From Strigomonas culicis (taxonomy: Eukaryota; Euglenozoa; Kinetoplastea; Trypanosomatida; Trypanosomatidae), in contig AUXH01000429.1 of NCBI GenBank assembly GCA_000482145.1, positions 1 to 16,757 of the forward strand: DNA of 16,757 nt. Direction: 5' to 3'. The number at the start of each line of letters is the position of its first letter. Within the stretch, counting starts at the first letter, position 1. Positions 7,853 through 16,756 of the stretch are shown here, one piece after another. The position numbers and the translations under genes are program-made. The notes below the pieces were generated by a model. The model ran no database searches. It worked only from the letters and a program-made list of their open reading frames with translations, and was not told the DNA's origin.

Positions 7853-9987
7853 GTGCTTCTTCCACTTCTTGTCCACGTAAAACGAGAACAAAAGAACATT
7901 AAGAGAAACAAACAAACACACAAAGAGAATAATCATCTATAATAATAAAGGAAACATTAATAAAGAAGCAAACCGCGCATGAATGCGGAACTCTCTCTAT
8001 ATATATGTATGTACGGATACACATTTCTTGCATTCTTTTTTCTTTTATTGTTGTATTATTGTTGTAATATATATATTTTTGTAAATGTTTCTGTTCGTCC
8101 TTCTACACACAACGAACGTATTTATAGTTACTGAGACCTTTTCCCCCTTTTCATTTGTGTGCCTGTGCTCTACCCTCTGAAAGGATTGAGTTCATTTAGA
8201 TTAGCACTCACAGTGTATATTTTTATTTTTTTTTGTTATCTTTTTTTGTATACTTTATCCATTTTTTTTTTGTGTGTGTTAAATCAATCCAATTTTTTTT
8301 TCCGTTTCTCTGTCCTCCTTTTTTAAAAAGTATTTTCTTCGTATCGCTGTAGTTATTTTTCGCTTTCATGAAAGGAAGAAAAAAAGGAAGGACCAAAGAG
8401 ATCATGAGAGTAGATGTATCCACAGCACCAACGAAAAGGGAAAGCAAAACAACACTAGGAACAAATGAAAGAGATTCCGCATCATACACTAAAAAAAAAA
8501 GCTGTAAAATAAACAATAGTAATAATAATGGTTTTAAAAAAAGGCAACACGTATCATGCAGACAGAAAATAAAAAAATATACCTGCTCTTAGCGTCACCA
8601 AAAGAGGTATTATGTTGCATTTTTTTCTATACTGAACTTGCTTTCTATTAATACTGTTTTTTTTTTTCATTTTTTTTGTTTGTTTTCTGTGCTCTCCAGT
8701 CTTTCTTCGTCTGTTGCTACAAAAAAAAAAAAAACACGTTGAAAAGGGAAGAGAAAAAGAAAAATGAGCATATCAGAAATAAGAAAACATAGAATTCATT
8801 TCATGCATTCCTTCCGCTTCAGATGGATATGATCATGGTAACAGTGTAGATAACGTACTGTCTCTTATTGTTTTTATTCTTTTTCTTCTAAAAATAAAGA
8901 TATTTAATTATACATTTTTTTTTTAATTAATGATAAAGGTGTGTATATGCGAATGAGTGTCGTCGTTTCAAAGAGATGTACGCATCCGTGTAGGGTAATT
9001 TGGAGTCTTTTACTAGTTTAAGAAGCTGTTTCTTTTCTCTACAATCTTTTTTTTTTTGGTTCTTTTTCTTTTTTTCTAGTTTTTATCTTTTGTAGTTGTG
9101 TTTCCTTTTTTTGTTTTATTTTTTCTTTATTTATAGTTTTGCTATTGTAATGAACAACGTAGATTTATGGTCATCTTGCACGCAGCAAAAAAGAAAGTGA
9201 GAAAGAAAAAAAGGAAGTATGAACGAGGTAAAATAGTTTAATGAACATGCGCGTAAAATAGAGCAATGGAAATAGAAAAAAGAAACTGAACTTCTACGTT
9301 AGTTAGTCTGTATTGTTCCTAGCTCTTCTTTTCTTCATGCTCCGTTATTGTTTTTTGTTTGTGTTAAATTTATTTAATCTACCAAGCTAAAGACTGAAAC
9401 TCAAGAATAAACAAACAAAGCGGAGAAGAAAAAAAAACCAACGATAGATAGTGATTCATTTTTTTTAAAGAAAATGGAAATAATATATATATATGTAAAT
9501 GAATGCATGAATCCTCTTAATGAGATTGGTAGACACTCGTTTTGAGTCTTTATGCTTCAAACGCAAATAGAAAACGGACTCGATTTCTTTTTTTTCCCTT
9601 TTTGTGTCTTCTTTTTTTTTTGTCAGTATAACTTCCTTTTTTTTCATTCTCACTTCTCTTTATTTCTGTTTTTTTTTTACCCTTCTCGTTAGTTTTTCTT
9701 TCTTTCTTGGTATCTATATTATACATATTCTATTTATACGATATGTTCTCGATTCTTTTGTTTTCTCATGTTTGTTAATTGAAAAAGAAAAAGGAACACC
9801 CTTAAAACAAGCTGAATCGATGATCTGCATTAAACACGACAACAAAAATGACTCTTCCGTTCATTTATTGATATGTAATTGCAAGAATTCCATGCCAGGT
9901 TTTTTTTTTCTTTATCCATCTCCGTAATCTTTTTTCTTTTGTCGCTCTCATGACTGTTGTTATCATCATGTTCTTTATTGATCTCAC

Positions 9988-10023
<36 letters not shown>

Positions 10024-10135
10024 CTCGTTCCGCGATTATTCACGATAAGAGTTACTTTTCTCTTCTCTTCATTATCCACCACCTTTTACTTTCTTTTCTG
10101 TGTTTTTTTTCTTCAAAGACTCTCTTCCCTACTAG
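7853..10135. other. AT-rich spacer and 3' UTR region between genes 3 and 4
   Basis: About 2.3 kb with no credible gene. The 3' flank of gene 3 (about 7870-7980) is A-rich. T-rich and A-rich stretches then alternate, with a 14-nt poly-A at 8721-8734. Another A-rich stretch runs at about 9180-9290. The long TC microsatellite at 9991-10020 and T-rich sequence lead into gene 4. Open frames such as that at 9604-9927 translate into Phe/Ser/Ile-rich sequence with AT-rich codons and show no recognisable domain. Confidence 0.6.
9991..10020. repeat. (TC)15 microsatellite upstream of gene 4
   Basis: Fifteen uninterrupted TC units lie about 170 nt before the gene 4 start codon, on the coding strand. They may add to the pyrimidine signal for trans-splicing or polyadenylation. 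The repeat count is probably variable. Confidence 0.95.
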
Positions 10136-10186
10136 TTTTTTTTTCCCCATTGTTTTCTTTGTGTATTTATTTATCTCTCTCTCCAG
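10136..10186 (+). promoter_or_regulatory. Predicted trans-splice acceptor of gene 4
   Basis: A 49-nt tract that is almost all T and C ends in CTCCAG, with the AG at 10185-10186 only 7 nt before the ATG at 10194. An alternative is the AG at 10117-10118 after the tract at about 10086-10114, which would give a 75-nt 5' UTR. The nearer site has the longer and cleaner tract, but the very short leader makes the choice uncertain. Confidence 0.5.
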
Positions 10187-10193
10187 CCCTACA

Positions 10194-11477
10194 ATGAGCC
10201 TCGAGTTCCAGCTTCCCTCGTCGGATTCGCCTCTCAACCAGTCCTTCGATGAGCTGTTCGACGCCGTGCGTATGGAGACCGACGCGCAGTTCGCCATTGA
10301 GGGCGGCGATGTGCCGGCCCCCGGAGAGCCCGGGGAAGAGAAGAAGCGGCGGCGCCGCGGGCGGCGCAGTAATCAGAAGCGTCGTGAGATTCTGCAGCTG
10401 CAGCAGCTGGCGGCGGCGGCGGCCGGCGCAGTGAAGCAGCCCGCCGCCAGCAACAGCTCCGCCAGCCTCACGGAGTCCTTCAGCACCGTGTCGCTGCAGC
10501 CGGCGGCCGCCGCGGCGGAGACGGAGAAGGCAGCTGTGGCGACCGTGACCTACATCCCGCCGCAGTTGGCCGCGCTGCCGGCGCAGTACTTGGCCTGCAG
10601 CAACGACGGCAAGCGCGCAGTGCCCTCCACGCGCAACCTGGAGGACATCGAGAACCTGACAGTGGAGGATATGCAGCAGCGCAACGTGTACATCAGCGGG
10701 CTGCCGCCGCTCTTCACGAACAAGGAGCTGCGCGAGCTGGTGTCGCCCTTCGGCGTGGTGAAGACGCTCAAGTGCTGTGTGGACCACGAGCACAACAACC
10801 GCGTGCTGCTGCAGCGCAGCGCGGCGGCGGCGGCGGCGGCGGGCCTGCCACTCTTCGCGCACCCGCTGACCGGGCAGATGGTGCCCGTCGCGTCGGTGGA
10901 CCTGTCGGCGTACAACAGCGCGGTGACCTTCACGAAGGGCTACGGCTTCATCCTCTTCTACACGAAGGAGGCGGCGGCGACCTGCGTCGCGGGGCTGAAC
11001 GACCTGGAGCTGCAGGACTGCTGCCTCAAGGCGCGCTACTCGGAGACCCGCGCGACGCCCTTCGGCCGCTCCTCCGCGGACGACAAGAACCGCTACATCA
11101 GCTGCCACGTCGACAAGGTGAAGGAGCGCCAGGCGAAGGAGAAAGAACCGACCACCCCCACCGGCGCGCCCCCTGCCACGCCCGCCGCCCCGCTGCCGCA
11201 GCCCATGTGCACCCCGCCTGCGCCCGCGCGCATGCGGATGCCGATGCCGAATCAGACGCCCCTGTCCATGCCGCAGGCCGTGCCCATGCCGCAGGTCCTG
11301 TCGATACCGCAGCCGATGCCGATGCCGATGCCGCAGCCGGTCATGATGATGGCCTACGCGCCGAACGGACAGCCTGTGTACTACCAGTCGACGCCCATGA
11401 TGATGCCGCCGATGGCGCAGCAGGCTGCCCCACTTATGTACCCGTCCATGCAGCCCATGACTACGTTCTTCTGTTAA
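10194..11477 (+). CDS. Single-RRM RNA-binding protein, array gene 4 (subfamily B)
   Basis: Predicted RNA-binding protein of 427 aa, the longest of the five. The N-terminus starts MSLEFQLP and is acidic to about residue 49. A basic cluster at 50-64 (KKRRRRGRRSNQKRR) follows and could act in nuclear import or RNA contact. Gln/Ala-rich sequence leads to LPAQYL and DGKRAVPSTRNLED. The RRM spans about residues 164-283, with RNP2 VYISGL at 165-170 and RNP1 KGYGFILF at 248-255. The insert between them has seven alanines and PLTGQMVPVASVDLS. A charged extension (ATPFGRSSADDKNRYI, then VDKVKERQ) follows, then a Met/Pro/Gln tail with MPMPMPQP and VYYQSTPMMMPP, ending in TFFC. The ATG at 10194 is the first in this frame; the upstream open frame has no ATG. 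Gene 5 is the closest paralog. Function beyond RNA binding is not shown by the sequence. Confidence 0.87.
   Translation: MSLEFQLPSSDSPLNQSFDELFDAVRMETDAQFAIEGGDVPAPGEPGEEKKRRRRGRRSNQKRREILQLQQLAAAAAGAVKQPAASNSSASLTESFSTVSLQPAAAAAETEKAAVATVTYIPPQLAALPAQYLACSNDGKRAVPSTRNLEDIENLTVEDMQQRNVYISGLPPLFTNKELRELVSPFGVVKTLKCCVDHEHNNRVLLQRSAAAAAAAGLPLFAHPLTGQMVPVASVDLSAYNSAVTFTKGYGFILFYTKEAAATCVAGLNDLELQDCCLKARYSETRATPFGRSSADDKNRYISCHVDKVKERQAKEKEPTTPTGAPPATPAAPLPQPMCTPPAPARMRMPMPNQTPLSMPQAVPMPQVLSIPQPMPMPMPQPVMMMAYAPNGQPVYYQSTPMMMPPMAQQAAPLMYPSMQPMTTFFC
10654..11133 (+). repeat. 480-nt homogenised RRM block, copy in gene 4
   Basis: It matches 14933-15412 in gene 5 with only two differences seen. These are G/C at 10727 (Glu versus Asp) and A/G at 10980 (Thr versus Ala). 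There is no silent difference. It covers the whole RRM and the charged extension. Confidence 0.9.
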
Positions 11478-12661
11478 AAATGTCGGCATGACAGAAGAAG
11501 AGAAATTCAACAAACGAACAAAAAAAGCTTCTATACCCAAAAGGAGGAAGAATAAAACAGAATAAAAGCGGGCTCGACTGATATACATGCCAAGAGGTAG
11601 TACGACAACGATAATAAAACACAGAGAAAGAGGAATACATACTTTAGAAAAACATCAACAACAACAACAACACAATAAAAAGAGTGTTTGACTAGGCGTC
11701 GTTATACACTCTTTCTTATTTGTTTCATTCCTTTCTTTGCTGTGCTTCTTGTTGTTCCTTTTGTCTGTCCCCTTTTTTTTTTTTCAGTTTTGTCGTGGTT
11801 TGTCTTTTAAAAAAATTCTTCTCCTTTTTTTTCTCTTTTTTCACGTAGTCATTTTGTTTTGTCTTTTCACGATTCTTTCTGCACTCCTTCTTTTTTATTT
11901 TCTTTTTTATTTTTTCTTCTTCTTTCATCCTTGATTCTTCTTCTTCTTCTTTCAACCGTCCTTCTACTGTTCACTCTTTTTTTTTTAATTCTATTTTTAG
12001 TATTTTTTTTTCCTTTTTTTTTTGAATTTCGTTGACGTGTTGTTCTTGTTTCAACACGGCCAGCAGGTGCTACTCATCATTTGTGTCGAAAGCACTGCTG
12101 CCTGTTTATATATCTGGCCTCTGGTGAAGATAACAAAACAATAAGAATAGGGCTAATGAACAGTTGAAGAGGGAAGTTGAGGTGAAGAAGAAAACGAAAA
12201 CAAAACAAAACAAAACAAATATTTGATGTACAAAAGAAATGAAAAAGAGAAAAAGAAAAAAAAAACGAAAAAAAAAAGTGATGTGCGAAGAAGAATGCAA
12301 AAAGAATAAGATTAAGGATAAATCCATCAGTTGCCGATAAGAAAGAGCAATGGTGAGTGCTATTGAAGGCCAAACGAATGAAATAAAAAAGGAAAACAAA
12401 TGAACACAAAAATATTGAAAATAAAAAAGGAACCACAATTAAAAGCGTTTATACACTTTGCGTTCTTTTTTGCTCTTTCTTTTCCTTTTTTGCTACCTTC
12501 TTAGTTCGATTCAATGTTCTGGACAAACCAGTCCGATATGTATCTATGTATATGCATATATTTATATATACTCATGGGAAGTGCGTATTATTTTTTTTTG
12601 ATGTTTTTTTTTTATTATTAGAAACAAAACAAAAATCTCATCTTTATCATGATAGTTCGAA

Positions 12662-12721
12662 ATTGAATAATAATAATATTTCTTATTATTATATGAAACA
12701 TATAATTCAATCATAATCGTA
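12662..12721. other. AT-rich inverted repeat (possible hairpin)
   Basis: ATTGAAT at 12662-12668 pairs with ATTCAAT at 12715-12721. Within it, an AATAATAATAA arm near 12666-12676 can pair with TTATTATTAT at 12683-12692 around a short loop. Only A-T pairs hold most of it together, so it may be chance in AT-rich DNA. Confidence 0.4.
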
Positions 12722-14396
12722 ATAATGAAATACGTACTTCAATATATAAATAGGTAGGTAAATAATGTGTTCTCTTTGGAGAAGGGCCGCAGACATCTAA
12801 CCGTGTTGACCGTGAAAGGATAACAACAACACCAACAACAAAAAACGGAAAAAAAAGATGTAATGAAGAAGTGTTTTTTTTTGAGTTCTCTTATGGGGCT
12901 TTTACTTCATTTTTTTTGTACTGCGTGTCTGTTCTCAAAGATTTCGTCTTTCCATTGTTGAACAGAAAAAAAAAACACAAAAAAAAGCGGACAGGACAGG
13001 AGAAAACAAATCACGTTATTTGTTTTTTATTTTGCTCTTTTTTTTTTATGCACTTTCTCTTTTTTTTCTCTTTCGCTTAGTCGCTGTGACTTTTCCCTCC
13101 TCTACAGTTCAGAAGAGGTTTTTTTTTTAAAGAAAACAAACAAACGAAAAAAAAAAGAACTAAATGGAATAATAATAAAAAAACACTAAAATATGAAAAA
13201 AAATCTCTGTTTAGTCATCAAAACCCAGAAAGAATAGTAGTACTACAAAAACAATAACTTTTGCTTACACTAATTTGACGGAAAGAAATAGTAAAAGCTT
13301 GGATTTATGAACATATTAAAAAATAAATAAATACCACAATGTAACAAAAACAAACTGACAATTATCAGCCATAATGATTGAAAAAAAAAAAATAGATACA
13401 AGTTGCTAACAACGAGTCTTTTTTTTTTCCATCTCCATTTTGCTGTTTCTTTTTTTTTTTGTCCCTCACTTGTTTTATTATATAAAACATGTGTATCGTG
13501 TATGTTTTCGGATTTAATTATTCTGTTTTCCCTGATAGTGAAGAACTTGTTCTTTACGTCGCGAGTGTATTCCTTGCTTTCTTGTTCTTTTTTATTATTA
13601 TTCCCATTTTTTATTTTTATTTTATGTTTAAGCTTTTTCTTTTCTTTTTTTCTTCTTCCCTTTTTTTAGTACGTTCGTTTCCTTGTTTACTCATTATATG
13701 GTGCACTGTCAACAGCAGTGGAAACAGAAAAAACAAATAAAATCAATAAGGAAAAAAAAACATGACAGCACATGTATCATCGCCAGACAAACGAAGGAAA
13801 AAGAAGATGGATGCGGATAACCATTATTATGTTAATAATATGGTGTTTACAAAACAAAACCAAGAATTTTTTTTTTCTTGTACATGAAACGCAGAAGAGA
13901 GTAGTGCTTATATGCATCCGTCAGCTACTACCAGAGAATGAAGAAGAAAAGCAAAAAAAAAACTACAACAACAACAAAAACGAAATAAGTAAGTGAATAA
14001 ATACAAACAAACAAACTAACAAGCAGCGTAGACTGTTAAAACCCCCCTTTTTTAACTCGTTTAGTATTCTTTTTCAGTTTCCCCCTTTTCTGTTTGGAAA
14101 TACCATTTGGAGCGAGACCTCTTTTCTCTAATTATTGTTTCTTTTTTCTGCCTTCTTTTTACAGTGTATTATTGAAACCTGCTCTCTCTTTTAATGCAGA
14201 TGCCTTTTTCACCCCCCCTTCTCTTTCTATCTTCATTTCTAAACCCTTCGCCCCCCCTTTTTTTTTTGCTGCGTTCTCTTTCGAACAACAGAAAAAATCT
14301 TTTTCGTTTTCGTTTTCCCTTTTCCTTTTTTCTTTTCATTTGCAAAGCTATACAGACCCACTCTGTAAGTCCCACCGTCTCTATCTTCTCTCTCAA

Positions 14397-14414
14397 ACAC
14401 ACACACACACACAC
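14397..14414. repeat. (AC)9 microsatellite upstream of gene 5
   Basis: Nine AC units followed by poly-A, about 120 nt before the gene 5 start codon and upstream of its predicted splice-acceptor tract. Confidence 0.9.
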
Positions 14415-14465
14415 AAAAAAAAAGCAAGAACTAAAAAAAAAACCACACGTCTACAGACTACGTAG

Positions 14466-14517
14466 GTTTTTTTTCTTCTTCTTTTTTTTTTCCATTCCCC
14501 ATTTCCTTACCACTCAG
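14466..14517 (+). promoter_or_regulatory. Predicted trans-splice acceptor of gene 5
   Basis: A long T/C tract (14466-14508) is followed by CACTCAG, with the AG at 14516-14517. The 5' UTR would then be only 15 nt before the ATG at 14533. This supports the ATG at 14533 over the in-frame ATG at 14194. Confidence 0.65.
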
Positions 14518-14532
14518 TTCCTTCGCACTCTC

Positions 14533-15729
14533 ATGAGCCTCGACCTTGTCTCTGACAGCCTCCTCGGCACGGAGGCCGCGCAGCAGCGTGCACTCGGCAC
14601 CATGCTGGACGATCTCCGCGCCGCCTACGCGGATGTGCCTGCCCCACAGCCGATGGCGCCGTCCGGCACCGAGGCCACGAAGCCGCGCCGCCGCCGCCGC
14701 GGTGGTGGCGTCGCGACGCCGGCGCAACAGAAGGCGACGGACGCGACGGCGGACGGCCGCAACAGCGCGAGCGACGGCAGCCTCACGAACTCCATCTGCT
14801 CCTCCCTGCCCACGACCTCAACGCTGCAGGTGGCGCCGCAGGTGGCGACGCTGCCGGCGCAGTACCTCATCCCCACCACGGACGGCAAGCGCGCAGTGCC
14901 CTCCACGCGCAACCTGGAGGACATGGAAGCGAACCTGACAGTGGAGGATATGCAGCAGCGCAACGTGTACATCAGCGGGCTGCCGCCGCTCTTCACGAAC
15001 AAGGACCTGCGCGAGCTGGTGTCGCCCTTCGGCGTGGTGAAGACGCTCAAGTGCTGTGTGGACCACGAGCACAACAACCGCGTGCTGCTGCAGCGCAGCG
15101 CGGCGGCGGCGGCGGCGGCGGGCCTGCCACTCTTCGCGCACCCGCTGACCGGGCAGATGGTGCCCGTCGCGTCGGTGGACCTGTCGGCGTACAACAGCGC
15201 GGTGACCTTCACGAAGGGCTACGGCTTCATCCTCTTCTACACGAAGGAGGCGGCGGCGGCCTGCGTCGCGGGGCTGAACGACCTGGAGCTGCAGGACTGC
15301 TGCCTCAAGGCGCGCTACTCGGAGACCCGCGCGACGCCCTTCGGCCGCTCCTCCGCGGACGACAAGAACCGCTACATCAGCTGCCACGTCGACAAGGTGA
15401 AGGAGCGCCAGGTGAAGGAGAAGGAACGCGAACAGCAGCAGCAGCAGCAGCGGCAGCGGCAGCACACCGCCAGGATGGCCGCCCCGCTGCCGCAGCCCAT
15501 GTACTTCGCACCGCCGGTGATACAAGCGCAGACCCCAATCCACATGCCGCAGGCCGTGCCGATGCCGCAGCCGGTCATGATGATGGCCTACGCGCCGAAC
15601 GGACAGCCTGTGTACTACCAGTCGACACCCATGATGATGCCGCCGATGGCGCAGCAGGCCGCCCCGTTTATGTACCCGTCCATGCCATCCATGCCGTCCA
15701 TGCAGCCCATGCCTACCTTCTTCCAGTAA
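14533..15729 (+). CDS. Single-RRM RNA-binding protein, array gene 5 (subfamily B)
   Basis: Predicted RNA-binding protein of 398 aa, sister of gene 4. It starts MSLDLVSD, has a shorter basic cluster (PRRRRRGGG, 51-59), and shares LPAQYL and DGKRAVPSTRNLED with gene 4 before the RRM. The RRM spans about residues 144-263, with RNP2 VYISGL at 145-150, RNP1 KGYGFILF at 228-235, and the same Ala-rich PLTGQMVPVASVDLS insert. The charged extension ends in a Gln-rich stretch (QQQQQQRQRQ, 301-310) encoded largely by CAG triplets, which gene 4 lacks. The Met/Pro/Gln/Tyr tail (about 316-398) shares the VMMMAYAPNGQPVYYQS block with gene 4 and ends in TFFQ. The start follows the acceptor at 14517; the 113 in-frame codons upstream translate the pyrimidine tract and are not counted. 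An mRNA-binding role is inferred from the fold. Confidence 0.87.
   Translation: MSLDLVSDSLLGTEAAQQRALGTMLDDLRAAYADVPAPQPMAPSGTEATKPRRRRRGGGVATPAQQKATDATADGRNSASDGSLTNSICSSLPTTSTLQVAPQVATLPAQYLIPTTDGKRAVPSTRNLEDMEANLTVEDMQQRNVYISGLPPLFTNKDLRELVSPFGVVKTLKCCVDHEHNNRVLLQRSAAAAAAAGLPLFAHPLTGQMVPVASVDLSAYNSAVTFTKGYGFILFYTKEAAAACVAGLNDLELQDCCLKARYSETRATPFGRSSADDKNRYISCHVDKVKERQVKEKEREQQQQQQRQRQHTARMAAPLPQPMYFAPPVIQAQTPIHMPQAVPMPQPVMMMAYAPNGQPVYYQSTPMMMPPMAQQAAPFMYPSMPSMPSMQPMPTFFQ
14933..15412 (+). repeat. 480-nt homogenised RRM block, copy in gene 5
   Basis: Partner of 10654-11133 in gene 4, with two substitutions seen, both changing the amino acid. Its first 88 nt are also identical to 6996-7083 in gene 3. 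Confidence 0.9.
15433..15450 (+). repeat. In-frame (CAG)6 polyglutamine tract
   Basis: Six CAG triplets encode Gln 301-306 of gene 5, followed by alternating CGG and CAG codons. The tract is absent at the matching place in gene 4, so it is likely a recent slippage expansion. Confidence 0.95.
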
Positions 15730-15783
15730 GAATGGCGGGAACAAGGCTATGGAAGGACCTACAGAAAAAAAAAAAAATACAAG

Positions 15784-15819
15784 TATCAATATATATATAT
15801 TCGTCTGTATATATTGATA
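15784..15819 (+). other. Perfect 12-bp hairpin in gene 5 3' UTR
   Basis: Arm 15784-15795 (TATCAATATATA) is exactly complementary to arm 15808-15819 (TATATATTGATA), with a 12-nt loop. It lies 54 nt after the stop codon and about 10 nt before a run of T at about 15830-15841. It resembles a bacterial terminator, but that mechanism is not expected for RNA polymerase II in this kind of organism. A 3' UTR structural element is the more natural reading. Confidence 0.55.
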
Positions 15820-16604
15820 TAAACATCAATTTTTTTTTTTTTGAAGTGAATAAATGTGAGCGAGGGGTTTATATATTTAACATCTTTATCATATGAAAGT
15901 GTATACAAGACACTATTATCTCTCTCTCTCTTATTGTTTCTTTTTGCCGTTTTATTGCTTCCTTAATTCAGTTGATCTGTTGTGCTTTTATTACTATTTG
16001 TTTTTTTGTGCTTTTTTGTTTTTCAGTATTATGATTGGATCTGTTTTTTTTTTTTTGTTGTGCCTGCCGGTGTGATCCCCTGACAGATAGGTAGACGGCG
16101 CGGTGGCTCGAGACTAGGTTTGCTACAAAAGAAAAAAAGGAAAAACAAAAAACATAAAAAATATGCAGTGAGGCAGGGCTCTGAAACTCCACTCGTCATT
16201 CGTACTATTGTTGAAGTCGCAGGATAGTGTGAAGGAGTAACCCCTCAAGGAATTAAAAAAATCTATGGATAGTTTAAAAGGCAAATAAGGTAATATGAAT
16301 CAACAATAGATGAAGAACGTTCAATGATGTAATTGACCGAATTCATTATTGTTGTTTCTTTGTTTCTCTTCTTTTTTGATTCGAAAAACAGCATTTACGA
16401 GCGCTCATATTCATAATAATAATAAGAAAACAAACCAGAAAAAAAAAGTTCATTTATACACAAGGAGAAGCGGAAAATGAAATAATAAAAAAAGAAAACT
16501 GTTTTTTGTTTTAGAATCATACAGTTTTACTTATGATAAATCGTAAAAGAAAAGGAAAACATAATAAAGAGAAATGAAAGAAGAAGTGCACTTTTCTTAT
16601 GTAT

Positions 16605-16756
16605 TTATTGACTAGTGTTCTTTTCCTTTTTTCTTTTTTTTTGACACCTTTTTGGTTTTCTTTTTCCTCCTCTCTTTCTTTCTTCCTTTTTTTTTTTGCT
16701 TCTGTTTATCTCGAATTTTCCTTCTCTTTTGTATATACATTGTTTCTACAACACAG
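16605..16756 (+). promoter_or_regulatory. Predicted trans-splice acceptor of the next gene
   Basis: A long T/C-rich stretch (most dense at 16619-16732) ends in ACACAG, with the AG at 16755-16756, one base before the window ends. The same ACACAG hexamer occurs in the gene 1 leader at 686-691. It suggests that another + strand gene begins just outside the window. Confidence 0.45.

Larger units (their letters stand above)
11478..14465. other. 3 kb AT-rich spacer between genes 4 and 5
   Basis: The longest gene-free stretch in the window. A-rich and T-rich blocks alternate on the + strand: A-rich to about 11690, T-rich to about 12060, and A/G-rich at about 12120-12440. A mixed section with an AT hairpin follows at 12662-12721, then A-rich at about 13110-13400, T-rich at about 13410-13690, A-rich at about 13720-14035, and pyrimidine-rich to gene 5. 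Minor repeats are CAA units near 11656-11671, ACAAA units near 12200-12219, and AC at 14397-14414. No open frame has the GC-rich codon pattern of the genes, and no RNA gene is recognised. Confidence 0.6.

Noticed and set aside
9604..9927. A 107-codon open frame with a hydrophobic first half and a Lys/Asn/Cys-containing second half
   Set aside because: Low-complexity T-rich origin, AT-rich codons and no recognisable domain. I consider it spacer.
9957..10193. A 79-codon upstream extension of gene 4 containing Ser-Leu repeats
   Set aside because: It begins at a TTG, has no ATG before 10194, and encodes the TC microsatellite and pyrimidine tract.
13489..13740. A small hydrophobic open frame that could be a membrane peptide
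   Set aside because: Its codons are AT-rich, unlike the real genes, the hydrophobicity comes from T-runs, and no splice-acceptor and start arrangement is convincing.
14194..14532. A 113-codon upstream extension of gene 5 with an ATG
   Set aside because: It runs through the AC repeat, poly-A and the splice-acceptor tract. The acceptor at 14517 places the mRNA start after it, and MSL(E/D) aligns with the start of gene 4.
15784..15841. Reading the hairpin plus T-run as a bacterial-type terminator, implying a prokaryotic source
   Set aside because: Gene structure, the long pyrimidine tracts before each gene and the RRM family all indicate a trypanosomatid nuclear genome. No ribosome binding sites or operon spacing are present.
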